Source of the DNA: Streptomyces phaeolivaceus
GTDB taxonomy: Bacteria > Actinomycetota > Actinomycetes > Streptomycetales > Streptomycetaceae
Reading direction: 5' to 3'
NCBI RefSeq assembly: GCF_009184865.1
Contig: NZ_CP045096.1
Span: forward strand, 1,364,001 to 1,428,000
DNA: 64,000 bases
Position 1 is the first letter of the stretch; every line of letters starts with the position of its first letter. Shown piece by piece: positions 25,020 through 33,513 of the stretch. Both the position numbers and the translations under genes were made by a program. The notes under the pieces were generated by a model that saw only the letters and a list, made by a program, of their open reading frames with translations, was not told where the DNA came from and did no database searches.

Positions 25020-26160
25020 CCATCCGCTGGATCTGATTGGTGCCCTCGACGATCTGGAGCACCTTCGCCTCGCGCATGTACCGCTCGGTGGGGAAGTCCG
25101 CCGTGTAGCCGTACCCGCCGAGGATCTGCACGGCGTCCGTGGTGACCTTCATCGCGGCATCGGTGCACAGCAGCTTCGCCATGGCCGCCTGCCGGGAGAA
25201 CGGCCTGCCCGCGTCACGCAGCCGGGCGGCGGAGAGGTAGAGCGCGCGGCCCGCCTCTATCTGCGTCGCCATGTCCGCGAGCATGAAGCGCAGGCCCTGG
25301 AAGTCGGCGATCGGCCGCCCGAACTGCTGCCGCCCGGTGGCGTAGGCGATCGCCTCGTCCAGGGCGGCCTGGGCCACGCCGATCGCGCAGGCGGCGATGC
25401 CGAGGCGCCCGGAGTCGAGTGCGGACAGGGCGATCGCGAAGCCCTGGCCCTCCTCGCCGATGCGCCGGCTGTCGGCGACGCGCACCTCGTCGAAGTGGAG
25501 TTGCGCGGTGGGTGAGCCCTTCATGCCCATCTTCTTCTCGGGCGCGGCGGCGCTCAGCCCCTCGGCGTCGCCCGGCACCAGGAAAGCCGTGATGCCCCGG
25601 GAGCCGGAGCCCTCACCGCCGGTGCGGGCCATCACCGTGCAGAAGTCGGCGATACCGCCGTGGGTGATCCAGGCCTTGGTACCGCTGATCACCCAGTCGT
25701 CGCCGTCCCGCACGGCCTTGGTCCGCAGGGACGCGGCGTCCGAGCCGGAGGAGGGCTCGGAGAGGCAGTACGCGCCGAGCAGCCCGCCGCCGAGCATCGC
25801 CGGCAGATGCTCGACCCGCTGCTCCTTGGTGCCGTAGTTGGCGAGGGCGTGGCAGGCGAGGGTGTGGACGCTGACACCGAGTCCGACGGTGAGGCGGGCC
25901 ATGGCCAGCTCCTCCAGCGCCTGGAGGTAGACCTCGTACGGCTGGTCGCCGCCGCCGTGTTCCGAGTCGTACGGGAGACCGAGCAGTCCCGACTCCGAGA
26001 GCAGGCCGAAGAGTTCACGGGGGAAGCGGCCGGCGTCCTCCTCCTCGGCCGCGTGCGGGGCGATCTCCCGCTGCGCGATCTCGCGGACGAGCGAGATCAG
26101 ATCCCGGGCCTCTTCCGTGGGCAGTTGACGGTCCACCGGCTGCGCGGCGCGATCGGGCAT
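24982..26160 (-). CDS. Acyl-CoA dehydrogenase
   Basis: 392 residues, complete ACAD fold. Substrate and FAD signatures are visible: AYCLSEPSSGSDAASL, WITHGGIADF, the second family signature QQFGRPIADFQGLRFMLADM, and the C-terminal QILGGYGYTADFPTERYMREAKV followed by IVEGTNQIQ, whose Glu is the catalytic base of short/branched-chain enzymes. It oxidises acyl-CoA to enoyl-CoA with FAD. Start at 26160 chosen from AGGAGA about 8 bp upstream. It is divergent from the chitinase gene; the chain length preferred is not evident. Confidence 0.94.
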   Translation of the reverse strand: MPDRAAQPVDRQLPTEEARDLISLVREIAQREIAPHAAEEEDAGRFPRELFGLLSESGLLGLPYDSEHGGGDQPYEVYLQALEELAMARLTVGLGVSVHTLACHALANYGTKEQRVEHLPAMLGGGLLGAYCLSEPSSGSDAASLRTKAVRDGDDWVISGTKAWITHGGIADFCTVMARTGGEGSGSRGITAFLVPGDAEGLSAAAPEKKMGMKGSPTAQLHFDEVRVADSRRIGEEGQGFAIALSALDSGRLGIAACAIGVAQAALDEAIAYATGRQQFGRPIADFQGLRFMLADMATQIEAGRALYLSAARLRDAGRPFSRQAAMAKLLCTDAAMKVTTDAVQILGGYGYTADFPTERYMREAKVLQIVEGTNQIQRMVIARHLAGPESR

Positions 26161-26395
26161 GGCGACGCTCTCCTTCCTGTCGAGCACTGCGGCGGACGCC
26201 CACCGGGGATGAGGTGGTGCCGCCGGGTCTCACGTGCCACTGCCGATGGTCCTCCTCCGGATCACGGAAGCCGCTGATCAGCGGCGGTGGCGCTTGGAGT
26301 ATGCCCGATCCGGAGCAGTGAGTCACCAGTTAACGAGCGTTTATCAGGACACATTCGGCGGCCCGTCGAGCCCTGTCGGGAATCAGCCCGAACCA

Positions 26396-26424
26396 TTGAC
26401 CGAAGTGGTCTAGTCCTCTACGGT
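26396..26424 (+). promoter_or_regulatory. Chitinase promoter with DasR-type (dre) site
   Basis: TTGACC (26396-26401), a 17-bp spacer and TACGGT (26419-26424) form a good -35/-10 pair. AGTGGTCTAGTCCTCT at 26404-26419 lies between them and matches 14 of 16 positions of the dre consensus AGTGGTCTAGACCACT. Binding of DasR there would block RNA polymerase until N-acetylglucosamine metabolites release it. About 90 bp separate it from the chitinase ATG. Confidence 0.85.
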
Positions 26425-26517
26425 CTCCCCCAGCAACGCGCCACCGCGTTCATGCCAATCGGCACAGCAGGTCCAGGCAGCACCCTCCCCGTCACGCTCC
26501 CCTCCCCCGGAGTCACG

Positions 26518-27765
26518 ATGCTCAGACCGCACAGCTCCCGCGTCCCCGTCAGGACGCTTGTCGCCGCCACGTGTTGCGCCGCCCTCGGCGCCGGCCTCCT
26601 CGCCGGGGCGGGCACCGCGACCGCCACGCCCGCGAAGCCCGGCCCCGCCTCGCACGCGCCCCGCGCGACCGACTCGAAGGTCGTCGGCTACTTCATCGAC
26701 TGGGGCATCTACGACCGCAAGTACTACGTCAAGAACATCGAGACGTCGGGCTCGGCGAAGAAGCTCACGCACATCAACTACGCGTTCGGCAACGTCGTCG
26801 ACGGCAAGTGCGCGCTCGGCGACGCCTGGGCGGACACCGACAAGCCGTTCACCGCCGAGGAGTCCGTGGACGGCGTCGCCGACACCGCGGACCAGTCGCT
26901 GAGCGGCAACTTCAACCAGCTGCGCAAGCTGAAGAAGCTGCACCCCCAGCTCAAGATCGTCTGGTCGTTCGGCGGCTGGACCTGGTCCGGTGGCTTCGGC
27001 GAGGCGGCCAAGGACCCGAAGGCCTTCGCGGACTCCTGCTACGACCTCGTCGAGAACTCCCGGTGGAAGGATGTCTTCGACGGCATCGACATCGACTGGG
27101 AATACCCCAACACCTGCGGCCTGACCTGCGACACCAGCGGCAGGGAAGCCTTCGAGGACGTGATGGCCGCCCTGCGCAAACGATTCGGCAAGAAGGAGCT
27201 CGTCACCGCGGCGATCACGGCCGACGCCAAGCCCGGCGGCAAGATCGACGCGGCGGACTACGCGGGCGCCGCGAAGTACGTCGACTGGTACAACCCGATG
27301 ACCTACGACTACTTCGGCTCATGGGACGCGACCACCGCCCCGCACTCGCCGCTGTACGCGTACCCGGGCATCGCCGACAAGCACTTCAACTCCGCCGCCA
27401 CCATCAAGAAGCTGAAGAGTCTCGGCATCCCGTCCTCCAAGCTGCTGCTCGGCATCGGCTTCTACGGGCGCGGCTGGACCGGCGTCACCCGGTCGGCGCC
27501 CGGCGGCACCGCGACCGGCCCGGCGGCGGGGACGTACGAGGCGGGCTACGAGGACTACAAGGTGCTCAAGAAGATCTGCCCGGCCAACGGGATCGTCGGC
27601 GGCACCGCGTACGCCAAGTGCGGTGACGACTGGTGGAGTTACGACACCCCGGCGACCATCAAGGGGAAGATGGCCTACAAGAACGCCCAGAACCTCGGCG
27701 GCACCTTCTTCTGGGAGCTGAGCGGCGACACGGCGAACGGTGAGCTGATCAAGGCAATCAAGTAA
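26518..27765 (+). CDS. GH18 chitinase, secreted
   Basis: 415 residues. Residues 1 to about 37 are a Sec-type signal peptide ending near TATATPAKP. The rest is one GH18 TIM barrel with KIVWSFGGWTWS and the catalytic DGIDIDWEYP (DxDxE type), then AAITADAKPG and YNPMTYDYFG. No chitin-binding or FnIII domain is present. It cleaves chitin outside the cell to chito-oligosaccharides. GGAG before the ATG at 26518 sets the start. Expression is predicted to be under DasR control and induced by chitin. Confidence 0.96.
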   Translation: MLRPHSSRVPVRTLVAATCCAALGAGLLAGAGTATATPAKPGPASHAPRATDSKVVGYFIDWGIYDRKYYVKNIETSGSAKKLTHINYAFGNVVDGKCALGDAWADTDKPFTAEESVDGVADTADQSLSGNFNQLRKLKKLHPQLKIVWSFGGWTWSGGFGEAAKDPKAFADSCYDLVENSRWKDVFDGIDIDWEYPNTCGLTCDTSGREAFEDVMAALRKRFGKKELVTAAITADAKPGGKIDAADYAGAAKYVDWYNPMTYDYFGSWDATTAPHSPLYAYPGIADKHFNSAATIKKLKSLGIPSSKLLLGIGFYGRGWTGVTRSAPGGTATGPAAGTYEAGYEDYKVLKKICPANGIVGGTAYAKCGDDWWSYDTPATIKGKMAYKNAQNLGGTFFWELSGDTANGELIKAIK

Positions 27766-27781
27766 CCGTCACGACGGGGGA

Positions 27782-27815
27782 CTTGGGGTGGGGGTCGGTC
27801 GGCCTCCACCCCGAG
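27782..27815 (+). terminator. Chitinase gene terminator
   Basis: CTTGGGGTGG (27782-27791) pairs with CCACCCCGAG (27806-27815), a 10-bp stem with one G-U, starting 17 bp after the chitinase stop codon and before the convergent TetR gene. Confidence 0.8.
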
Positions 27816-27850
27816 TGCGTTTCCCGGGAGTTGTCGCGCCCGCCGGGCGC

Positions 27851-28510
27851 TCAGGTGTCGCGGCGGGCGGGCGCCGGGGCGAGGTAGGCCGGGGCCAGCT
27901 CCTCGATGGCGCGCAGTGAGCCGCCGAGCATCTTGACGAGCAGATCGCGCATGGTGTCGCGGGGCAGTTCCGGGCGGTCGATCCAGTCGAGGGTGGCTCC
28001 CTCGACCGCGCACACCCAGCCGAACAGGCCCATCCGGGCCACGGGTTCGATGTCGCTCCGGCCGTACGCGCCCTCGGCGATGGTGGCGACGATCGCCTCG
28101 CGGACGCCGTCCCGGATGGCGTGCACCTGGGTGTCGAAGCCGACTCCGCCGCTGACGATCGTGCGGTAGGCGGCCTGATTGTCCTCCGCGTACCGCAGAT
28201 AGCACTCTATGGTCCGGTGCACCCGCTCCACGGGCGGCAGTTGGAGGCCGCTCGCGGCGAACGTGATCAGATCGGCGACCGAGTCCTCGACGATGGCGAG
28301 GTAGTAGCCGCGCTTGGACTTGAAGTAGTAGTAGATCAGCCCTTTGGCCACGTGCGCCTGACGCGCGATGTCGTCCATCGACAAGGTGTCGTACGACGTG
28401 TCGGCGAACAACTTGCGCCCGATGGAGATGAGTTCGGCGCGGCGCGCCAACGATCGGTCGGTGCCGCGGGCCCGCGGCGGTTCGACACCACGCTGTTGAC
28501 TACTATTCAA
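27851..28510 (-). CDS. TetR-family transcriptional regulator
   Basis: 219 residues. The N-terminal TetR domain is clear (LISIGRKLFADTSYDTLSMDDIARQAHVAKGLIYYYFKSKRGYYLAI). The C-terminal ligand domain is helical. The start is a TTG at 28510 with CAGGA about 7 bp upstream; no better in-frame codon lies before the helix-turn-helix. The small membrane protein gene upstream on the same strand may be its target. Ligand unknown. Confidence 0.88.
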   Translation of the reverse strand: MNSSQQRGVEPPRARGTDRSLARRAELISIGRKLFADTSYDTLSMDDIARQAHVAKGLIYYYFKSKRGYYLAIVEDSVADLITFAASGLQLPPVERVHRTIECYLRYAEDNQAAYRTIVSGGVGFDTQVHAIRDGVREAIVATIAEGAYGRSDIEPVARMGLFGWVCAVEGATLDWIDRPELPRDTMRDLLVKMLGGSLRAIEELAPAYLAPAPARRDT

Positions 28511-28613
28511 TTTCGGTCCTGGTCTCCAACTGCCAGCGGGACAACCGCAGTATGGCAGACCCTCACCACCAGCTTGTTCGACTCCGATCGACAGAATCGA
28601 GCGGCGGATCAGG

Positions 28614-28760
28614 TCACAGCAGACCCAGCTGGGTCACCAGCATCGCGACGACCACGACCAGGATCCAGCCCGTCAGTTGCTCGACGATCTTCGGGCCGTG
28701 GTCCTGGGGGCCGCCCGTGCCGGTGCGGACGCGGGTGGCGGTGGCGGAGGTCGCGGTCAT
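28614..28760 (-). CDS. Small membrane protein (48 aa)
   Basis: 48 residues: a polar Thr/Ala/Arg-rich N-terminus, then VEQLTGWILVVVVAMLVTQL and GLL with one membrane segment. The frame has strong G/C third positions, and I recall similar short proteins in other Streptomyces. It lies 103 bp upstream of the TetR gene on the same strand. Ribosome binding site weak (GCGAG). Function unknown. Confidence 0.55.
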   Translation of the reverse strand: MTATSATATRVRTGTGGPQDHGPKIVEQLTGWILVVVVAMLVTQLGLL

Positions 28761-28864
28761 GGCAGCTCGCTGGTGTGATCGGCGTGTGGTGGGCTCCCCC
28801 ACCGTTCCGTCCACCTTGCCACCGCGTGGGCGGTTCGCGGCCGAGAGCTTGGTCACACGACGAG

Positions 28865-28890
28865 GCGGCCCCCGGTCTCCCGGGGGCCGC
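28865..28890 (-). terminator. Terminator of the C39-like peptidase gene
   Basis: GCGGCCCCCGG (28865-28875) and its complement (28880-28890) form an 11-bp stem with a 4-nt loop, 20 bp after the stop codon at 28910. Confidence 0.9.
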
Positions 28891-28909
28891 GCCGTGTCGA
28901 GGTGCTCCG

Positions 28910-30298
28910 TCAGACGACGCCCACCGCCGCGAGCGCCGCGCGCTGGCGGGACGTGGGGTACGCCGGGAAGTACAGATAGCAGACGCCACCGGTACCGGAG
29001 ACGACCTTGCCCGCGGCGTTGTACCGCTTTGTCCGCAGCCAGATGTTCTCCCACTCGCGCCGGCGGTAGACCCGGCGCACCGCCTCGTTGGTCGGCGAGT
29101 TCGGGTCGTTGGCGATGACATCGCCGTCGGCGGTGAAGCCGATCACCGTCATCAGATGCCCGGCCGTGCCGTAGCCCGCTCCCGTCAGCTCCTCCGCCAG
29201 GAACGACTGGGAGGTGATCGCCGGGATGCCCGCCGCGATCAGGGTCTCCAGATCGGTCAGCGAGCCCAGCCGGGTCACCACGCCCTGGATGTCCTTGTAG
29301 GTGGCGGCGTACGCGGCGTTGAACGGCCAGTTGCCGCAGCCCTCGTACTGGTAGTCGAAGGTGAACCGCGCCGCGTGGCACACCTGCGGGTCCGCGTACG
29401 CCGGGTTCACCCAGGCCAGCTCGGTGGCGCTGGGCCTACGGCCCCAGAACTCTATGATCATCTGCGAGGACGTGGGGCTGCACCAGGCCTCGCCCCCGTT
29501 GTCGTACTCGGGGTACTGGCCCTTGTGGGTCTCCTGGGAGTAGCGCGGGACGTTCAGCTCCCGCGCGAGCCCCGGCGCGGAGGCCGGGACGGTGAAGCGG
29601 TCGGGCACGTCGGAACCCATCGCGCCGAGCCGCCACACCGTGGGGGTGAGCCCGGTGCCGGGGGTGCGGTGGAGGGTCAGCCGCAGCCGGTACGAGGCGA
29701 GACGCAGGCCCGTGGCCGGGTCGTCGATGGCGAAGGTGTCCGTCCAGACACTGCTTCTGCCGTCCTCCTGGCCATCGACGGAGGTCCGTCTGATGTCCTG
29801 GTCACCGGCCGCCCACCGGCCGAGCACGTACCAGGGCGTGTCCGTGCCGTCGGAGTACGTGCCCTTCAGCTCGATCTGGATCCAGGTGCCCGCCGGGGTG
29901 CGCGCGTTCCAGGACGCGATGACCTCGACGGCGGGCACGGTGAGCGTGTGGACCGGCGAGGTCCAGGTCGCGTACTCCCAGGCGGCTGTCCGCCCGGTGT
30001 GCGGGTCGGTGTAGTCGGTGGTGCCGAGCGGCGCGTCGATCACCAGCCCCGGCCGCTCCCCCGCCTTGGCGCAGGTGCCCTCGGCGCCGCCGGAGCGCCA
30101 GTCGGAGTACGAGGTCCAGGCGCGGTTGTCCACGAGGCGGGCCGGCGCCCGCCCGGCGCCCGCTGGGGCGTCGGCCGGGCCGCTCATGGTGTCGGCGGCG
30201 GCCCGACCCGTCGATCCTCCGGCCGCCGCGGCGGCGGTGGCGGTGGCGACGGCTGCGGTCAGGACGGTCCTGCGGGACGGCTCGGAAAGGCTCGTCAT
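28910..30298 (-). CDS. Secreted C39-like peptidase family protein
   Basis: 462 residues. The N-terminus SRRTVLTAAVATATAAAAAG is a twin-arginine signal. Residues about 60-240 are a beta-rich accessory domain with WTSYSDWRSGG and TWIQIELKGTYSDG. Residues about 260-450 are the papain-like C39 domain: catalytic Cys in GEAWCSPTSSQM, His in GHLMTVIGF and Asn/Asp in VIANDPNSP. Lone C39-like proteins of this kind cleave or bind unknown exported substrates, unlike ABC-fused bacteriocin processors. ATG at 30298 gives the best signal peptide. Single gene. Confidence 0.88.
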   Translation of the reverse strand: MTSLSEPSRRTVLTAAVATATAAAAAGGSTGRAAADTMSGPADAPAGAGRAPARLVDNRAWTSYSDWRSGGAEGTCAKAGERPGLVIDAPLGTTDYTDPHTGRTAAWEYATWTSPVHTLTVPAVEVIASWNARTPAGTWIQIELKGTYSDGTDTPWYVLGRWAAGDQDIRRTSVDGQEDGRSSVWTDTFAIDDPATGLRLASYRLRLTLHRTPGTGLTPTVWRLGAMGSDVPDRFTVPASAPGLARELNVPRYSQETHKGQYPEYDNGGEAWCSPTSSQMIIEFWGRRPSATELAWVNPAYADPQVCHAARFTFDYQYEGCGNWPFNAAYAATYKDIQGVVTRLGSLTDLETLIAAGIPAITSQSFLAEELTGAGYGTAGHLMTVIGFTADGDVIANDPNSPTNEAVRRVYRRREWENIWLRTKRYNAAGKVVSGTGGVCYLYFPAYPTSRQRAALAAVGVV

Positions 30299-30471
30299 CT
30301 GTGGGAGACCCCCAGTGATCCGGAAGGAACGGTTCAGACGCACGGCTGTTCGCCCACTATGAAGGTCGGGGAAGGACTTCTGCCAGCACCTCGCGCCCCG
30401 GCGCGCCCACCGATATTGGTCGACACCACTGGCGTGCGCCCAGGTCGCCCGGCACGGTGTTCAATCCACCT

Positions 30472-31125
30472 ATGCACGCCTCCCCCGCCCCCGCGGATCC
30501 CGCCGTCGACGCCCTCGCCGCCCGGCTGCGACAGCTGCCGCCCTCCTGCGGGCCGGTCCGGCTGGTGGCGGTCGACGGACACGCCGGCTCCGGTAAGAGC
30601 ACCTTCGCCGGACGGCTGGCCGACGCGCTCGGCGGCGCCCCGGTGCTGCACCTCGACGACATCGCCACGCACGAGGAGTTGTTCGCGTGGACCGATCGCC
30701 TCCTGGACCAGGTGATCGAACCGCTGCGGAGCGGGCGGAGCGCGCGCTACGCCCCGTACGACTGGCGTGAGCGCGGCTTCGGCCCCGCGCGCGTGCTGCC
30801 CTCGGCGCCCGTGATCGTCGTCGAGGGGGTGGGCGCGGGCCGGCGTGCGCTGCGGCCGTATCTGGCGCGGCTGGTGTGGATGGAGTTGCCGGAGGAGCGG
30901 GCCTGGGCGCGTGGGCGGGCGAGGGACGGGGAGGAACAGAGCGAGTTCTGGGCCGGATGGGTCAGGGCGGAACGTCGGCATTTCGCCGAGGATCCTTCTC
31001 GGCCGTTTGCCGATCTCCTGATTCGGCCGGGAAGCACGGGGTACGAGGTGCTGGCGGGACCTGCGTCGACTCCCGGATCGACACGTCGTCTCACTCAGGG
31101 TGACGGACCATCCGCAATGTGCTGA
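30472..31125 (+). CDS. Uridine-kinase-like P-loop protein
   Basis: 217 residues. Walker A is VDGHAGSGKSTFAGRLADAL (residues about 34-53) and the phosphoryl-acceptor region is LHLDDIATHEELFAW, with YDWRERGFG and VIVVEGVGAGRRAL as in the uridine kinase / (d)CTP-type family. No membrane segment. It probably phosphorylates a small metabolite, but the substrate is not clear and the P-loop protein may be a regulator. Start at ATG 30472 (MHASPAPADP); an in-frame GTG 15 bp earlier is less likely. Confidence 0.8.
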   Translation: MHASPAPADPAVDALAARLRQLPPSCGPVRLVAVDGHAGSGKSTFAGRLADALGGAPVLHLDDIATHEELFAWTDRLLDQVIEPLRSGRSARYAPYDWRERGFGPARVLPSAPVIVVEGVGAGRRALRPYLARLVWMELPEERAWARGRARDGEEQSEFWAGWVRAERRHFAEDPSRPFADLLIRPGSTGYEVLAGPASTPGSTRRLTQGDGPSAMC

Positions 31126-31174
31126 ACTTGTGAAGGCGACTGTCCGAGAAGTTCTGTGAGAGCCCCAACTCGGC

Positions 31175-31204
31175 TTGACCGGGGGGCCGTACAGGTCTTA
31201 CGTT
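31175..31204 (+). promoter_or_regulatory. Strong promoter of the intergenic small RNA
   Basis: TTGACC at 31175-31180, 18-bp spacer, TACGTT at 31199-31204. It is a near-consensus HrdB promoter with no open reading frame directly downstream, and a terminator follows within 75 bp. Confidence 0.65.
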
Positions 31205-31210
31205 CTGAAT

Positions 31211-31280
31211 GTGCGGTCATTCGTCACCGCCCAGAGACGCGAAGCCCCCGGTTGTTCCCCCGTGATCGGGGGCTTCGTTC
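31211..31280 (+). ncRNA. Candidate small RNA (about 70 nt)
   Basis: A near-consensus promoter is followed within about 30 bp by a hairpin (GCGGT at 31213-31217 with ACCGC at 31226-31230). After it comes a strong terminator-like hairpin (CGAAGCCCCCG at 31240-31250 with its complement at 31267-31277) ending in CTTCGTTCTG. No start codon with a ribosome binding site lies within. The layout (promoter, short structured body, intrinsic terminator in a 420-bp gap) is that of a stand-alone small RNA. Alternatively it is an attenuated leader of the AAA ATPase gene 270 bp downstream. Confidence 0.6.
31240..31277 (+). terminator. Terminator of the small RNA
   Basis: Perfect 11-bp stem (CGAAGCCCCCG / CGGGGGCTTCG) with a 16-nt loop, followed by TTCTG. 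Confidence 0.85.
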
Positions 31281-31547
31281 TGCCCTCTTCCGGCTTTTCC
31301 GGAACCGCAGGGGCACGATTCCTTCACCCTCGGTCACCGTCCGCAATGCGCCCCGTCTGCTCCCACCTCGTCAGACGAGGGCTGCGGCACCCTTCGAAGG
31401 GCGACCGACCCGCAGGTACGATGCCCAAGGTGCGACCTTCGGACGGCAGCGACAACGCACCGGCGCAACTCCCGTCCGCGGCACAGCGGTTCGACGAAGG
31501 CTGCCGACGGGCACCGGCCCGTTCGGTTTCCAACGGGGGCACGGTTT

Positions 31548-33434
31548 GTGGGGGACGTGATGGACTTCGGCTCGCGGGGCCCCGAGGCACCGGCCGATCT
31601 CGCCTGGCTGCGCGGCGTGGACGCCTACACGATGGGCGCCTATCCGCAGGCGGAGGAGGAGTTCCGCGCCGCGGTGCGGATGGATCCGGGGATGGCCGAC
31701 GGCTGGCTCGGGCTGCACGCGCTGCGAGTGGACACGACGACCGCGCTGCTGAGGATGTTCCGGCACCGGGAGCGCTTCGGGGAGCAGCGCTCCCGGCACC
31801 GCCGCACCCTCAACTCCTGGTACTGGCTGGGCTGGTGGGTGCAGCCCGTGCTGGAGAGCCCGCGTGATCTGCTCCTCGCGCACGCCTCGCACTGGCTGGA
31901 CGGGCGCCATGTGCCCGAGCTGGACCGGGCGCTCGCGGGGCTGCCACCGGTCGACGCGGATCACCAGGTGCGCTTTCTGCACGCCTGTCGCGCCTATCTG
32001 GTCAAGGACTGGGAGCAGTTGGTCCGGCACACCGATCCGCTGATCGACGATCCGCTGCTGGGTATCGAGGCGGGCCTGTTCGGCGGGATGGCCCGGGTGC
32101 GGCTGGAGACGTACGGGCAGGCCGAGCCGCTGCTCTCCGCCGCGCTGATGCGCTGCCGCAGCGAGCAGCCGCAGCGCAAGGAGCTGCGGTACTGGCTGGC
32201 CCGCGCCCATGAGGGCACCGGACGCAGTGCCGCCGCGCTGCCGCTGTACCGGGCCGTGCACCGGGTCGACCCCGCCTTCATGGACACCTCCGCGCGGCTC
32301 GCGGCGATCGCCGAGGGCGACGGGTACGACGACGAGGCGAGCGACTTCGCGGCGATCGCGCTCGCCGGGATCGGGCAGGACGTGCTCGACGGCGACGGGC
32401 TGGAGCCGTTCTTCGACCCCGAGGGCCGGGACGTGAAGGTCTCCGATCCCGGGCTGCCGCCGCCGGGCGGGCTGCCGCCCGAGGCCGGCGACACCTTCGT
32501 ACGGGAGAAGTCCGTGGTGCCGGTGGAGCCGCTGTCGCTGCCGGCCGGGCCGACGGATCCGGAGCTGCTGGAGGAGGCGCTCGCCGAGCTGGAGCGCATG
32601 GTCGGTCTTGAGCCGGTGAAGCGGCAGGTCAAAGCGTTGTCCGCGCAGCTGAACATGGCCCGGTTGCGGGCCGGGCAGGGGTTGCCGGTCCAGCCGCCCA
32701 AGCGGCACTTCGTCTTCTCCGGGCCGTCCGGGACCGGGAAGACGACCGTGGCGCGAATACTGGGCCGGGTGTTCTACGCGCTCGGGCTGCTGGGCGGCGA
32801 TCATCTCGTGGAGGCGCAGCGCGCGGATCTGGTGGGCGAGTACCTCGGGCAGACCGCGGTGAAGGCCAACGAGCTGATCGACGGCGCGATCGGTGGGGTG
32901 CTGTTCGTGGACGAGGCGTACTCGCTGTCCAACACCGGGTACGGCAAGGGCGACGCGTACGGGGACGAGGCGCTTCAGGTGCTGCTGAAGCGGGCCGAGG
33001 ACAACCGGGATCATCTGGTCGTGATCCTCGCGGGGTATCCGGAGGGGATGGATCGGCTGCTGGCCGCGAATCCCGGGCTTTCCTCGCGCTTCACGACGCG
33101 CGTCGACTTTCCGTCCTACCGGCCGTTGGAGCTGACCTCGATCGGGGAGGTGCTCGCAGCGGAGAACGGCGACGTGTGGGACGAGGAGGCGCTCGACGAG
33201 CTGCGGTCGGTCGCCGGGCATGTCGTCGATCAGGGGTGGATCGACGAGTTGGGGAACGGGCGGTTCCTGCGGACGCTGTACGAGAAGAGCTGTGCGTATC
33301 GGGATCTGCGGCTGTCGGGGTATCCGTCGATTCCCACGCGGGACGATCTGTCGACGCTGCGGCTGCCGGATCTGATGCAGGCGTACGGGGAGGTGCTGTC
33401 GGGGCGGGGGCCAGGGGGGCCGTCGGCGGTGTGA
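31548..33434 (+). CDS. AAA ATPase of the CbxX/CfqX (EccA/SpoVK-like) family with TPR-like N-terminus
   Basis: 628 residues. The first ~330 are helical TPR-like repeats (AYTMGAYPQAEEEFRAAVRM and others). The last ~290 are a CbxX-type AAA module: Walker A GPSGTGKTTVAR (about residue 391), Walker B GVLFVDEAYSL (about 450), sensor region VVILAGYPEGM and arginine-finger segment NPGLSSRFTTRV. EccA proteins of type VII secretion have this same two-part build, but no esx genes are near. GTG at 31548 and ATG at 31560 are both possible starts, each with a GGGGG upstream. It probably remodels a protein complex. Confidence 0.88.
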   Translation: MGDVMDFGSRGPEAPADLAWLRGVDAYTMGAYPQAEEEFRAAVRMDPGMADGWLGLHALRVDTTTALLRMFRHRERFGEQRSRHRRTLNSWYWLGWWVQPVLESPRDLLLAHASHWLDGRHVPELDRALAGLPPVDADHQVRFLHACRAYLVKDWEQLVRHTDPLIDDPLLGIEAGLFGGMARVRLETYGQAEPLLSAALMRCRSEQPQRKELRYWLARAHEGTGRSAAALPLYRAVHRVDPAFMDTSARLAAIAEGDGYDDEASDFAAIALAGIGQDVLDGDGLEPFFDPEGRDVKVSDPGLPPPGGLPPEAGDTFVREKSVVPVEPLSLPAGPTDPELLEEALAELERMVGLEPVKRQVKALSAQLNMARLRAGQGLPVQPPKRHFVFSGPSGTGKTTVARILGRVFYALGLLGGDHLVEAQRADLVGEYLGQTAVKANELIDGAIGGVLFVDEAYSLSNTGYGKGDAYGDEALQVLLKRAEDNRDHLVVILAGYPEGMDRLLAANPGLSSRFTTRVDFPSYRPLELTSIGEVLAAENGDVWDEEALDELRSVAGHVVDQGWIDELGNGRFLRTLYEKSCAYRDLRLSGYPSIPTRDDLSTLRLPDLMQAYGEVLSGRGPGGPSAV

Positions 33435-33479
33435 CCTTCTCGCCTTCGGGGCTCCGCCCCGGACCGCGTTCGCGCAGTT

Positions 33480-33507
33480 CCCCGCGCCCCTGGAAAGGGG
33501 CGCGGGG
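33480..33507. terminator. Bidirectional terminator, also family A repeat copy 2
   Basis: CCCCGCGCCCC (33480-33490) pairs with GGGGCGCGGGG (33497-33507); a T-A pair closes a GGAA tetraloop. It sits between the convergent AAA ATPase and CNNM genes. Read on the minus strand together with bases to about 33466, the sequence AGGGGCGCGGGGAACTGCGC is the dispersed repeat also found at 52353. Confidence 0.85.
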
Positions 33508-33513
33508 GCGGGG

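Noticed and set aside
31156..31867. Reading frames across the small RNA region
   Set aside because: They run through a promoter and terminator hairpin and out of frame into the AAA gene; no ribosome binding site.
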